Notes: a model not told the origin generated them from the sequence alone. A stretch of 64,000 nt of DNA from Numida meleagris (GCF_002078875.1 NC_034422.1:641988-705987); one strand, 5' to 3'. Positions 38,101-47,300 are shown, counted from the first letter of the stretch. A program made the numbers and translations.

Positions 38101-39334
38101 AACTTACAGTATGTCAAAGACCGTCCCATCCGGTGTGCAAACGGGGTATTCAAATGGCTGTAGAGACAAACTAGGAAAAAAAAAAAAAGACACTTCTTTT
38201 TTCTGCAAAATCAGCTGGAAATCATGATGACAACAGAAGTTAGCAACATTTTGCTGATTCAGTTGCATGTTACAGAAAGGCCTACACCTACGAAAATACC
38301 AAGCAGCTGCCAATGCCCGGTACCTGATTCTACGCAAGTTATGTTAGAAACGTCTCTGCAAGCTTTCAGATGCAGCTGAGCACCCACAGCCACAGGGCTG
38401 GGCGCTGCAATGCTCCCCAGTCACGGCAGGCTGCACGGCGCAGACGAGGCTCACAGTGCCGAGTGGCTGGGGAGCAGCTGGGCACCCCCAGGGACGCTTC
38501 CAGAACCCACACAGCTTTTCTCCAAGCAGCAGCACTGAGCAGACGGGACGGCAGTACGTCCCCAGGTGGTTTTACAGGGCAATTCCTAACACACCTCCAC
38601 TAACTCCCCTCTTGCATTCCAGCACTTCAAGAAGTAAACTCAACGGAAAAACATTGCATAACTGCCCCTTCCATCCAATGCCTGCCTCAGATTGCTGAAC
38701 AGCCACCCAGCCACGTCCTGACCAGGGAAAACGAGACTCCAGCTCTGGTGACACGGAACTGGGAGAGGCACACACGCAGCGAGCGTCCTGAATTCTTTTA
38801 TCACTTGTGCCCTCTTTCAGTCACCGGGTGCAGCCTCAGCAGACGCGGGGAAGCGCTGGCATCATTTCAGTTCTTACCTGGACGTTTCTCGCCGCACCGC
38901 CATGGGAGCAGGCACGAGCCAGTGGAAGCTCACGGAAGCGCAGAGCTCGGGCAGCGGTGCAGATTAAAACATCGGTCACCTAACAACGATAGCGTAACTC
39001 TGCCACCTTACCTGCAGTGATCAAACGATATACGTCTGAAATTGGTTCGAGGATGGTCTGTTTACGAGAAAGAAAACACGGGATTACCGCGTGCCGTTCC
39101 AGGTCTCTCACACACGCACACACACGCACGCACACAGCCCGGCGGTGCCGCGGGGCACTCACCTGCCTTCTTGCCGCCGTAGAACTGCGTGTACTCGGCG
39201 CAGGTGATGTACCTGCGGGCACAGCGGGGTCAGCGCGCGGATCTCACGGCCCCGCCGCTCCCCGCCCCACCCCAGCGCTCGGCCCCCGCCCGCCCCGCTC
39301 ACATCTTGTCCTTCTGGTGCTGCCTCTTCCCCAT
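2107..39334 (-). CDS. PPIL2: PPIL2 (cyclophilin-like U-box protein), 5' 14 exons, partial at 3' end
   Basis: Peptidyl-prolyl isomerase-like 2 (CYC4/Cyp60) is a nuclear protein of about 520 residues in vertebrates. It has an N-terminal modified U-box (E3 ubiquitin ligase type) and a C-terminal cyclophilin domain, and is known from spliceosomes. Fourteen exons totalling 1021 coding bases give residues 1-340. Reading phase is kept at all 13 junctions, all introns are GT-AG, and the sequence follows human PPIL2 as I remember it. The start is the first ATG, in a strong context (GCAGCCATGG). The U-box lies at about residues 35-108 (exons 3-7), a lysine-rich linker at 185-265 (exons 10-11), and the cyclophilin fold begins near residue 275 (exon 12). 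The cyclophilin catalytic arginine (FHR, equivalent to Arg55 of CypA) is in exon 13. The rest of the cyclophilin domain and the C-terminus lie beyond base 1. HIRA lies about 1 kb upstream on the same strand. Confidence 0.96.
2141..4069. other. PPIL2 intron 13
   Basis: Intron of 1.93 kb. It holds a short 19-bp tandem repeat at 3212-3277 and an AT-rich patch near 2650. Otherwise nothing recognisable. Confidence 0.85.
3212..3277. repeat. Degenerate 19-bp tandem repeat, 3 units plus a partial
   Basis: Three adjacent 19-bp units, each of the form YTTGRTAYCTTTATWAWAG: 3212-3230, 3231-3249 and 3250-3268, then a 9-bp partial start (CTTGACATA). Units 2 and 3 share the last 11 bases. Lies inside PPIL2 intron 13. 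Confidence 0.8.
4070..4159 (-). CDS. PPIL2: PPIL2 coding exon 13 (cyclophilin active site)
   Basis: Encodes residues 300-329: TPRTCENFIKLCKKNYYDGT then IFHRSIRNFV. The FHR arginine (about residue 323) corresponds to the catalytic Arg55 of cyclophilin A. No retained frame covers this exon, so it is easy to miss. Acceptor TTTCAG|ACAC, donor GTG|GTGAGT. Phase 0 on both sides and 90 bp. Confidence 0.95.
11570..11736 (-). mobile_element. tRNA-derived SINE relic (MIR/CORE-SINE-like)
   Basis: On the minus strand the element starts GCAGTGTGGTGTAATGGATA and continues GACTGG...GGGAGCTGG. This resembles the RNA polymerase III A-box region of amniote tRNA-derived SINEs (pattern GTGGTNTAGTGGATAGAG). Further on, GCTGCTGGTACGCTGCACG and CATTTAGGCAGTT resemble a decayed version of the 'ctgctgtgtgaccttgggca' core. 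No intact internal promoter or target duplication is visible. Confidence 0.5.
15028..15100 (+). mobile_element. Possible MIR-like SINE fragment
   Basis: CCTGGTTCTTCCAGTTACCTGCTGTGCAACCTTG... followed by CTTCTCTGTGCTC, read here in parts, resembles the MIR core (tactagctgtgtgacctt...ctctgtgcct). Too diverged to name the family by eye. Confidence 0.3.
15574..15680 (-). CDS. PPIL2: PPIL2 coding exon 12 (cyclophilin domain start)
   Basis: Encodes residues 264-299: KKKGYVRLHTNKGDLNLELH is the first beta strand of the cyclophilin fold. Acceptor GTTGCAG|CTGC. Donor ATG|GTACTG is weak. The last residue reads Met where human has Leu, consistent with this junction. Intron 12 below is the largest here, 11.4 kb. 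Confidence 0.95.
16854..16929 (-). CDS. PPIL2: PPIL2 coding exon 11
   Basis: Encodes AHYSTGAVSASFTSTAMVP and ETTHEA, residues 239-263, plus one base. Acceptor CAAACAG|GCTC. Donor GCAG|GTACCA is below consensus at +3 to +5. This is the linker leading to the cyclophilin domain. Confidence 0.96.
17480..17578 (-). mobile_element. tRNA-derived SINE head, decayed
   Basis: On the minus strand GGCAGTGTAACCTGGTGGTC is followed by AGAGCATTGGCCTATATTC. The run 'GTGTA.CCTGGTGG.CAGAGCATTGGCCT' resembles the tRNA-like head of amniote SINEs, with A-box spacing kept. The body is not recognisable, so this is a truncated or old copy. Confidence 0.45.
18419..18579 (-). CDS. PPIL2: PPIL2 coding exon 10 (charged linker)
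   Basis: Encodes residues 185-238, with DEEKAKLDPSYYLKNTN and ATMKAPEKKKVDKLNA. This is the charged linker between U-box and cyclophilin domains. Acceptor TTATCTAG|ATGA has a weak pyrimidine tract; donor GCT|GTAAGT is strong. Confidence 0.97.
19319..19394 (-). CDS. PPIL2: PPIL2 coding exon 9
   Basis: Encodes DPTNLDKFNVSNFFHVKNN and IKVVDP, residues 160-184, plus one base. The DPTNLDKFNVSNF motif is diagnostic of PPIL2. Acceptor TTTTCAG|GATC, donor CCAG|GTAAGG. Confidence 0.96.
20830..20924 (+). mobile_element. CR1 LINE, 5'-truncated 3' end
   Basis: The tail reads GGGCACTTGGACCAGACAAC, then CTTTCCAGCTCAAACGATTC and GATTCTGTGATTCTACGG. This matches the CR1 3' UTR signature (ggttggactagatgatctt...tccaacc.aa.gattctatgattctatg) with the terminal 8-bp repeats that mark CR1. 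The part upstream (20.74-20.83 kb, GC-rich) may also belong to the element. CR1 is the main LINE of birds and reptiles, which supports the host call. Confidence 0.82.
25748..25787. repeat. Perfect 16-bp inverted repeat, 8-nt spacer
   Basis: Left arm TGTAAATAAGTATTTC (25748-25763), spacer CAAAATTT (25764-25771), right arm GAAATACTTATTTACA (25772-25787). The arms are exact reverse complements, so transcripts of either strand can fold into the same stem-loop. It lies about 850 bp below PPIL2 exon 8's acceptor, within intron 8. Confidence 0.9.
26601..26690 (-). CDS. PPIL2: PPIL2 coding exon 8
   Basis: Encodes AVEQLNIKPKCYKDLLTDEP then FTRQDIVTLQ, residues 130-159. Acceptor GTTAG|GCAG, donor CAG|GTAAAC. 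Symmetric phase 0 at both ends and 90 bp, so skipping would keep the frame. Intron 8 below is 7.2 kb. Confidence 0.96.
26691..29382. other. PPIL2 introns 7 and 6
   Basis: Introns of 446 bp (26691-27136) and 2154 bp (27229-29382). No repeat, RNA gene or coding signal recognised. Confidence 0.85.
27137..27228 (-). CDS. PPIL2: PPIL2 coding exon 7
   Basis: Encodes residues 99-129, including KYHCPVLFTVF and TTGNVFAYE, near-identical to the mammalian protein. Acceptor CCCTCAG|GTAAAT is odd: the first exon bases themselves look like a 5' splice site (see findings). Donor GAG|GTATGT. At 92 bp, skipping would shift the frame. Confidence 0.96.
29383..29434 (-). CDS. PPIL2: PPIL2 coding exon 6 (end of U-box)
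   Basis: Encodes KLDAKSLIKLNFAKNSE, residues 82-98; the last base starts the Gly codon completed in exon 7. Acceptor TTCTTTAG... is read as TTAG|AAGC, donor GAAG|GTGAGT. Confidence 0.95.
29906..29963. repeat. Compound tandem duplication: 17 bp x2 then 12 bp x2
   Basis: ATGCCCCCGGCTGGGCR at 29906-29922 is repeated at 29923-29939; then GYGCTCAGCACA at 29940-29951 is repeated at 29952-29963. GC-rich patch in an otherwise AT-rich intron. Confidence 0.85.
32320..33140. promoter_or_regulatory. CpG-dense intronic island, candidate regulatory element
   Basis: By eye this stretch carries several dozen CpG dinucleotides, while flanking intron has few. Examples are GGCACGGCGGCAGC and GACGATGGACGCGTCTG, and a CACGTG E-box core at 32860-32865. 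It has no exon signal and no TATA box. It could be an orphan CpG island, enhancer or alternative promoter. This is inferred from composition only. Confidence 0.4.
37888..37939 (-). CDS. PPIL2: PPIL2 coding exon 5 (U-box)
   Basis: Encodes SIVPWIKKYGTNPITGE, residues 65-81, the U-box segment where E3 ligases keep the pattern I..W..K.G.NP.TG. Acceptor TTTTTAG|GAGC, donor GAA|GTAAGT. Intron 5 below is 8.5 kb. Confidence 0.96.
38108..38170 (-). CDS. PPIL2: PPIL2 coding exon 4 (U-box)
   Basis: Encodes LSLQPFEYPVCTPDGTVFDI, residues 44-63, the U-box core (P-V-C-T-P-D-G-T). A run of 13 T on the minus strand (A at 38176-38188) directly before CCTAG is a strong polypyrimidine tract. Donor is ATACT|GTAAGT. 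Confidence 0.96.
39012..39057 (-). CDS. PPIL2: PPIL2 coding exon 3 (start of U-box)
   Basis: Encodes DHPRTNFRRISFDHCS, residues 28-43. The TNFRR..FDHC core is typical of PPIL2 just before and into the U-box. Acceptor GTAAACAG|ACC, donor TGCAG|GTAAGG. The serine codon is split with exon 4. Confidence 0.93.
39109..39136. repeat. Alternating CA/CG microsatellite in PPIL2 intron 2
   Basis: Twenty-eight bases of strict pyrimidine-purine alternation: CACACACGCACACACACGCA, then CGCACACA. It occupies over a quarter of the 105-bp intron. Such tracts can adopt Z-DNA and are often length-polymorphic. Confidence 0.9.
39163..39212 (-). CDS. PPIL2: PPIL2 coding exon 2
   Basis: Encodes YITCAEYTQFYGGKKA, residues 12-27, matching the conserved pre-U-box segment of PPIL2. 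Acceptor is CCCGCAG|G, donor GCAG|GTGAGT. Exon 2 sits inside the CpG island, with an intron 2 of only 105 bp below it. Confidence 0.95.
39303..39334 (-). CDS. PPIL2: PPIL2 coding exon 1
   Basis: Encodes MGKRQHQKDK plus two bases of the next codon, the conserved basic N-terminus of PPIL2. ATG is at 39332-39334 with purine at -3 and G at +4. Donor is AAGAT|GTGAGC. The 5' UTR lies upstream in the CpG island. Intron 1 is only 90 bp. Confidence 0.95.
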
Positions 39335-39459
39335 GGCTGCGTCCCGTCGGCCCGGAACGGCTCCAAGACCCCGGCGGCCGCGCGCCCTTCCGGTGCGGTG
39401 CAGCGGAGAACGGCTCCGGCGGAAACGCGGGCGGCGCGCGGCGTTCCGGGGCGGGGCGG

Positions 39460-40397
39460 CACCGGGCGGGCAGAGCGGAGGAGAGCGAAGCGAGTCGGGA
39501 ACGGCGCAAGGCGTCGAGCGGGGAGACGGCTCCCATGGCAGCTCAGGGACCCTTTAAGATTTCCCGGCAAAGGACTTATCTTCTCCTGGCTAGTTACCTT
39601 TAACACGGAAGCCCCACGAAACAGCACGACCGCAGGGTCACGGCCAGCACGCGGCCCCACCCCGCGGGGCCGGCCCCTCTCTTCTCCCGGCGCCAATCGC
39701 GGGCGCTGCCCCATGCACGCGGGGCGCGGCCCTCGTTCTGCGCGCGTGCACGAGCGCGGCGTGAGGAGCGCAGGGAGCGGGCGGCGACGGCACCAGAGCC
39801 CCGCGCCGCGGTACCGGCACCCGGCGCCGCACGGAGCAGCGTTGGGCGCCGGAGGTCCCCAGGGGAACGGGCCTTCTTACTGCGAAACAGCCCGCGCTAA
39901 GGCAGGACGCCGGGACACACCGCAGGCGCCAGCCCTGGCCAGAAGGAACCGCGCTCGCTTCTTTCCCCGCACCGCGCGCGCCTCGTGGGAAGAAGCAAGC
40001 CGAGCGATTTAGGTTCGGGGCAATTCCAAAACCGCTCCACAAGCGAACTGCGGGCAGGGCGCAGCGCCGTCCCGTTGCTGTGCAATCCCACGGGAGGAAC
40101 GGGCCCTCGGCGGGGTGACGCTCAGCCCCGGCGTCCAGCAGCGCTCACGGCCCGCTCCGCTCCGCGGTTCCCGAGATGCTGCGCGCTCCACGCACAGCGC
40201 CTGCCCCACAGCCAGCACCGCGAGCCGGCAGCGCGCCCGGGTCTGATCGGCACTTAGAAGAAAATCACCCAGAGAGCGTCATTAATTGCTGGACAGTGGA
40301 GGTGGTTCAGCATGCATTAGCATTTCTAGAGATGCCCGTGCCCTGTGTGACGACAATTCAAGGCTTTTGTTTTTTTTTTAAACCAATGCAATCTTCA
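39460..40397. other. Intergenic spacer between HIRA 3' end and PPIL2 start
   Basis: Under 1 kb, and most of it is the CpG island. Long open frames on both strands here (up to 331 codons, plus, 39017-40012) are the usual result of GC-rich sequence lacking stops. They also run antisense through PPIL2 exons, so I do not call them genes. Confidence 0.75.
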
Positions 40398-41208
40398 TTT
40401 ATTTTTGTACTTACAAAAAGAGCCGTCCCCTCGTACCCTCCCACCCCCCAGTGCCTTTTACAAACATTTAAAAATTAAAAACCAGATGAGGACATGTTAA
40501 TTTGGTAGAATTATTTTGAAACATAGCTTTTGTAATTAGAGTTAGATTTCCTACAAGATGACTTCGTAGACACAGCCTGATTATTGGCCAAATAAAATTC
40601 CATATTACAAGTTAGCAAATTCTAGTACAAAAATAGTCCATGTGTTAGAACAGCCTCTTATTATTACTATATTCACAGGAAAGAGTCTATTGGCTGCATA
40701 ATACCTTATATTTATGAAACTTATTTTTATGCGGCTCATTCATCTAATTTAATATAGTGTTGAGCCTCAATAAATCCTTAGGCAAAAAAACCCTAAACAG
40801 GGTTAAATACGCTGTTCAGTGTACTCTGAAGTACTGTGCTTTTCACAGGACATCCAAGAAACCCCATAAACAGTTCTCAGCTAATTTGGATATTAAAATG
40901 AGATCCAGATCCAGAAGGACCCCCCTGAAGTACATATCCGCACCTTTCCGTAGAAACAGAGGCCACAGCTTTCATGGTCACGTTTCACTTGGGAAACGGT
41001 CTGCGCTCATCCGCTCATTGTCACCAATCCACTTGTGAACTTCTTTGAAAACTAAAGCAGGTCACTCGCAGTGTCTGGGACCCTCACAGCACTGCCCCCT
41101 TCCACAGAGTCCCACACTAACCGGGCTCTCTCTCCTCTTCTGTCCCTGGGTTACGCTGTTCAGCAGTTTCTCTCGGACCAGGTCCCTCAGGGAAAATCTG
41201 GGGAAATG
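40380..41208 (-). other. HIRA: HIRA 3' untranslated region
   Basis: Runs from the HIRA stop to the first canonical poly(A) signal. AT-rich with stops in all frames. A variant ATTAAA signal at 40748-40753 could give a shorter 3' UTR of about 480 bases. The exact cleavage site is inferred. A 93-codon plus-strand frame here (40757-41038) is taken as chance. Confidence 0.65.
40398..40403 (-). terminator. HIRA: Poly(A) signal AATAAA for HIRA
   Basis: Minus-strand AATAAA (TTTATT on plus), about 810 bases after the HIRA stop and about 140 bases before the PPIL2 CpG island. It is the only canonical signal on this strand between the HIRA stop and the PPIL2 promoter. A variant ATTAAA lies upstream at 40748-40753. 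Confidence 0.6.
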
Positions 41209-41325
41209 CTACTTGTCTCTCAAGATGTCTAGCTGCTCTTGATATTCTGTGAAAAGCCTCTGGAAGCGGAGGTTCTGTCCAATAACAGGAAGAAGTTCTT
41301 TCAATAGTTCTCTCTTTCGTAAACC
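41209..41325 (-). CDS. HIRA: HIRA coding exon 25 with stop codon
   Basis: Encodes [20 protein letters not shown] then [18 protein letters not shown] and TAG (stop at 41209-41211). This is the exact C-terminus expected for HIRA. Acceptor GTTTCAG|GGTT. Confidence 0.97.
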   Translation of the reverse strand, partial: GLRKRELLKELLPVIGQNLRFQRLFTEYQEQLDILRDK

Positions 41326-44300
41326 CTGAAACAAACAAGCAAACAGACAAGCCACACAACACAAAAGCTTCCTTAGAATGCGTTGCTTCACGTTGTGAAT
41401 GTAATCCATAGGATCGTTTAAGATTCATGCATTTCTTCTCCTGCCTGGGAAGAGCTATGCATTTTAAGTTCTTACTCTGCCTGCACGCTCTCAAAACAAA
41501 AGCTGTCTTTACATTTATATACTCATGGAGCCGGTGCAGCCTCCGCACGGCTGCAGACTCTGAGAAGGGAAGGCATCTCACTGGCACATTGCTATTTCAC
41601 AGTTGCTCTCTGAAGAATGTGGAGATTGAAACTTGCAGCTCTACTCCATCTGCTCAGTGTTCAGCACAGCACCAGTGCAGAGACTGCTGCTGAGCATTTC
41701 TCTACGGGTTCACACAAAATAAATACAAGCGCTACAGGAAGAAGCCTTCTTGTGGGATAGGACTAGAGAGTGGAAAGGGTTCCAGGATTAGCAAAAAAAC
41801 ATTTTAATCTATGATTAAACTGAAGTTTAACCATATTTTAAAGTTACATTGTTTATCCATGTTCTGTAATTTTCATGGGAAACTGTCCCTTCAAGACTCA
41901 CCATTACTGTTGATTCCCATTGACTTCCAGCTGAGTAATGGACTGGACCCAGTAAATCCTTGCATAACTCTCGCAAACGATACTCAAATCCTGAATATTA
42001 TTAGAAATAAGATCATAAGAATTTCACTACATAAAACCTCTACACAATTTAACTAACAATATTTTCAGGAAAAAGAGTTGAAAGCATCTAGAATAAGGTG
42101 AGGCCAACATACAGGATTTCTAAAAACGTAGATGATTCTTCTCAATTAGTGCAGACTTTCTCAAGTGTAACTCTTTTAACATACGACCTGACTCTAGATG
42201 GGCAGAGAGAATCACATGCAACTCATCAGGCTCTTTTATTAAATGAACCAGGGGTCAAGAATTACTGTGCATATTTTTATTTCTGCCAACATAGCAATGG
42301 GTGGCCTAACAGCATTTCATTTCCCTCTGTGCAAGAAGACTATGTGTGGTTGGGAGTGGGGCTGAACAAATACAATGGGAACTACTGAATTTGGAACACA
42401 GGCAAGCAGAGATACAGAGAATCCCCCAAACCATAGTCAGTTGGTCAACCTTGCTTTGTATAGCAGCACAAAGAATATATTCAAATATAAAATGGATCCA
42501 AACAACCCTCCGTGTGGATTATTTTCCTCACAGAATTTAGCATATGGAGCTCACCAGTACGAGCCGATGGAGTGTTCAAATGCAAAGAAAAGAATAAAGT
42601 GCAAGTAACAGAATCAAACTCTCCACAGTTCTGTGTGCTCTGGTGTAAGTATCAAAGACTTAGCAGTTCTCCTCCTTCACAACATGCAGCGTTCCTCTGG
42701 GCTGAGGACATCTCACGTTTTACAGGGTGCTGCTGCTGCTTCTGAAGCGCCTGTATTTGCAGCCAGATAACGCATACGATATAACCTGATCAACTCACTG
42801 CACACTTTTTGCCTACGATCAAGGCCCACAGATGGCACTGTTTCCCCAGACCATACTCTGTTCACAGCATGTGAGAATAGGATTCCTGAGTACTGGAGCA
42901 CTATGGGAAACAAATGTGCTGCAGCTGGTTGGGTTTTCAGTAAACACCGAGTCCAGGCACCAAGTGCTAAACAAGAGAAGATTAAGTGCAATCATACATA
43001 CACATGAAGTGAATAGAGAGTTTCTTAAAAACGAGTTACAAAGACCACATAGCACGTGGGGTCTCACCTTCATTAACTAGGTACCGTGCATAGATAAGGA
43101 GCCAGTGGCGATATTCATGACTGGATTGTAACATAAGCGCTGCTGCTATCTGATTCTCCAGGTATGCAAGCGTTGTTTCTTGTTGCACTAAATGAGGCAT
43201 GGAGAACAATCTGGCAGCTTGCCTTCCTGAACTACAAACCAAAGAAAATTTAACATGGCACCGTAATATCAGATACTACTTTAAGACAAAATCATTCTTG
43301 TAATACAGACACTGTTCTGCACTTAGCTTCCAGAGGCACCTGCTGCTTTTGGAGTTCCAGCCTGGAATGGCAAAGGCAGCACTTCACTGCAAACGGCCTT
43401 GCCCTCCACTGGGCTAATTACAGGTGTCACCTCAACAGAGGGTTTTCTCCTTCCTATTCTTTCTCTCCTTTGTTTCACCTGTCTCCCCTTTCAAAGCACA
43501 GCCTTTTCAGTTGCCAAGTCCTCCTAGATCTGTAAAGGAAGCTACCATGCGTGGCTTTACCTTCCCTTTCCCCTCTGAGAGGGAAGTCACAAGATAAACC
43601 TGAGATACAAAGTTAACCTAAAGCATTCAAACCATTTTGAGCAAGTAAGTATATCAACACCAGAAGGCTAATTAGAAAGAAGAACACGCTCCTTTCCTTT
43701 CTGAAGGCTGGGCTGTTCTGTTAAGTCTAGTATTTTGTTTCTCAAAGAGAATGTTGTTTGTCTGGATTTCAAATATTTTTCCCCAATCAGTTTGTGACTT
43801 CCCCCCTGAGTGAGAACAGTGATAAACTTTCGTTGCATGTATAATTCTCACACAAAAAAACCAACCACACAAACTCAGACGTGAAGGACAGAAAAAGCAC
43901 GGAAGTCTGTCTGGGAAACATAACTCAAATCTAGGTGAGGATGGGCTATTAGGTCATCTATAGAAGTCTGCTCACTCTGTTCATTAGCGCTGCCTTCAGA
44001 TGTTAAAAATATGCCTCAGATGACTAATCACTCAACTTTGCCCAAAGACTTCATTAAATAGATCCTTTGAGGAGAACTGAGCTACTCAAAATTTGCAAAC
44101 CAGCTCCAGAAAACTGGAAATCTAAAAGCTAGAGTCTAAAATAAGAAATTCAGTTTTGCTAATTAAGATATTACGTGTACAGAAGCATCAAATACTTCAC
44201 CCACTCAATAAAGAGGAGACTTAAATAAAACGATTCATTTTGGAGCATGCTTTCCCACCCCCCGAATAACCTCAAAGCAGCACTGCAATACAGACTACAA

Positions 44301-47300
44301 ACATGCAAAGAATAAAAACGGCTTCATGAGCTCCTGATACATTTCAGTGCAATCAGTGTTTCAGGAACAACTCACTGATTCAGGCATGTGAGTACGTAAC
44401 AGGGAAAAAGGAAAAGACAAATGTGCTGGTGAAATGAAGCAATTAAAGGCATACTTCGATGTTCGTCCCTGTATTACAGCTAAGGGCCCAGAACACAACA
44501 TGGCTTCTTGGGAGGGTAAACTACTCCTGAAGTCTGCACATTGCGCCAAGGAGTCCTGTTTGTCGGAAACAAGATTCCTGGAAAAGAGCAAACAAAGCAA
44601 AGACAAGTTTGAGGAGAGCAAGCAGTGACATCAGCTGAGGCAGCGTTGTTCTGCCTCAAAGCCTGGCTCATATTCTCACAGATCACCAGAAACGGATCAC
44701 AGAGGTCTCAGGAGTTGGACACTGAGTCGCAACAGTCGTGGTCCGTGCAAATTCCACTTGTGCTCTCATAGAAGTGCCCCTCCCGCCCCCAGCATTGACA
44801 GGATCAATCACGTAGTACAAGGTAGCATTTATTTTGAAAAGCACAAGGAAATTTGCTTTCTGTCTGGCATTTTACATCACACAAGATGTCATACCCATAA
44901 TGAAGACCGGTGCAAACACACAAAGTAACGACTTCTGCATTGTGAATTTGAGGGAGGGCCAGGTCCCCCTCACCCACTGGTCAGGTCATCACAGACCGCA
45001 CATTCTGACACTCCTCTCCAGACATTAAGCTAGTCCTTCTTACCCAGGGAGCTGATAGCTACAGCTGACATTTCCACACCTAATCAAGGATATCATTTTC
45101 ACTTGGTTTGAGATGCCAAGGGAATCAGTGGCTCAAAACAGCGCTAAGTTTAGACCTCCAGAAAGCTCAGAGGTAAATGGCACAAATATTTAAAATAACC
45201 TTGTCTGCTTTATCATGTTTAAATTTGTACGATGACTACAGGGATTGCTCTTTTATATATTTCCAAAGTTGTAGTACACACAAACAAAGAGGCAGCGAGT
45301 TCAGAACGTTGCCTGGAAGTCTGTCCCCTGCTCCTCAGTGCCTGGGAAATTCTCTACGCGATTTCTCAGTTCATCCAAACAAATAAAGCACATGTAAGCC
45401 CCGGGGCACTGCTCTGCTCTAACTTTCAGAACACAGAGTGAAACAGTAAACCAGGAGATGTGCTCAGCTGGGTTGTAAGAGGCACATATGTAAGACATAC
45501 CATGTAGAAAGAGAAGGATTAAAACAGTACGCCTTTCCATCAGACATGCTCATTACAGGTATACCATGCTGAGTCAGCAAGATCTGAGACACGGTGGTAT
45601 CGCTTCCTACAAGTCAAACAAGATCAAGGTATTACTTTGAGTCCTGCATACATTCATCATGCTAAGTAAAATATGCTACCCACCATTAATTATTACTCTT
45701 AGCAACCAACAGAAAAAGGTGAAGTAAATATTATTCTCAGAGACTAATAGGAACATCAAAAAATGATGGTCAGCACCAGGCTCAGAGCAGTAGCACTAAG
45801 ATCGTTCTCCTGCAGAATCCATTGTCAATCCTGATGTTGCCATTAACACACACATTTGCTTAATTAGAAACATTTCTCATATCTGAGTGAAACTGCCAGC
45901 AAATCTGCCATGTCTTTTGAAATCCCCGAAGCCTTTATCTTTCTTTTTCCCATTAAGTCAGAATTCTAAAGCCCAGCGTATTTAAAAAGCTGCACACTCT
46001 ATGAACATTGTGAATGTGAGGTAGCTGGAGTCTCGCCTTTCCCAGCATATTCCTGTCCCAGGGTTTGTACATGTAACTTCTAATGAAGACGCTTGCAGAC
46101 TGCTGGAACAAATACTTGTCAAGTTAGCTTTGGTCCGTACTGAGTGGATTCAAGCTAAAATAGACGACAGTATGCTCTGAGAAACTGCCTTTTTTTCTCC
46201 CTTTTTCTTCACCATCAAGATAATAGACTTGCAGAGTATGCACAGAAAATTTCCGTATACAACAGCAGATTTACATAAAATATTTGCTTTGTAATCTTTA
46301 CTGCTCTACGTTGTCACATTCAGAAACCAGAGCATAATACGCTATGTGATCTTGTACAAGTTTGTCACCCCCTGACATCCTCACCTCAGTTATTTCTACA
46401 GTGTTTCAACACTGCCAATGACTTCCACTGATTACACAATGACAAAGAAGTAAAATTATTTCTTCGGCCTTTTCAGGTTTCATAAGATTTCAGCGCAGTC
46501 GTAAATGTGACTAAATAGCATGGCTGGGCTTAAGGCTTGGCAAACGACCCTTTTTATTACCTGATAATATTGTTTGCAAAGACTCATCTCTAACAATGAC
46601 TGTCTGCTTGTGAACATCCCTAAAAAAGAAGCACAAAAGGAAAAGTCTGCAGTTTACAAACAACGGAAAGTTCCAAAATCATTTAACAAATGCGCTTTTC
46701 AATATTAGTGGGATTTTGTTTGTTTGTCATTTTCCCCATTGCTTTAAGAAAATTGTTTTGGCAAATTCAAACCCCTTACATCAGGGCAGAAGTCAATAGC
46801 AGAGAACAACTTTTATGTCCCTTTCTATCAGGACTCCTCATTACAGCTAAGCAAACTGAGGATCCAAACAATGCCTGTAGGAGCTCTGACTTGTTAAATT
46901 AAATCTAATTCCTCGTTTAACTGTAAACAAGTACTGCAGTTTCTACCTTCATATCTTAAAAGATGCCTGGAGTACTTTTAACTCTAAACCCCATACATTT
47001 TATTGACTAAGTAGGATAGAAGATGGAAAAGGCTGTATTTCTCCCACCCCACACCCAATTCATCCCATACATACCCTAGGGAAGCCGTTTAAACTCACGG
47101 TCAGCACAAAGTTACTATCTCCCTCATAGTACCAAACCAAACGTTATGTTCCCTCTTAGAACAGAGGTTCAGGATTCAAGTCCTGCCCAATTATACCTTC
47201 AAATTTATATTCAAAATGGGATTTATGTTTGGATCTGGCTTTAAGCCACAGTTTCAACGGGAATGCATCAACTCAACAATTGAACAGAGTAACCTATACA

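Larger units (their letters stand above)
37940..39302. other. PPIL2 introns 4, 3, 2 and 1
   Basis: Introns of 168 (37940-38107), 841 (38171-39011), 105 (39058-39162) and 90 bp (39213-39302). Intron 3 carries GC-rich sequence. Intron 2 is partly filled by the alternating CA/CG tract at 39109-39136. Confidence 0.9.
39130..40260 (-). promoter_or_regulatory. CpG-island promoter of PPIL2
   Basis: About 1.1 kb of GC-rich, CpG-rich sequence covers PPIL2 exons 1-2 and the region upstream. No TATA box precedes the ATG. On the minus strand, 5' of the ATG, lie an ETS-type CCGGAAG (39388-39394) and a cluster of GC boxes (GGGGCGGGGCGG at 39448-39459), typical of housekeeping promoters. Transcription start is inferred at roughly 39.38-39.5 kb. 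A second CpG cluster at 39.64-40.25 kb belongs to the same island. Confidence 0.8.

Noticed and set aside
39017..40012. 331-codon plus-strand open frame across the PPIL2 promoter
   Set aside because: It lies in a CpG island, where stops are rare, is rich in Arg/Pro/Gly/Ala, and runs antisense through PPIL2 exons 1-3. Overlapping frames on the other strand are similarly long.
41117..41587. 156-codon minus-strand frame overlapping the HIRA last exon
   Set aside because: It is in another frame than HIRA; the adjacent frame gives the true C-terminus ending LDILRDK with a consistent splice phase.
42713..42991. Minus frame [16 protein letters not shown]... between HIRA exons 23 and 24
   Set aside because: Briefly considered as HIRA exon 24, but the true [14 protein letters not shown] exon is at 41902-41990 and joins in phase.
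46825..46875. MIR-like words (CATTACAGCTAAGCAAACTGAGG, read in parts)
   Set aside because: Only one short word matches; too little to call a SINE by eye.
47160..47200. tRNA B-box-like GGTTCAGGATTCAAGTCC
   Set aside because: No A box or cloverleaf at the right distance upstream, so not a tRNA gene. It may be SINE debris.
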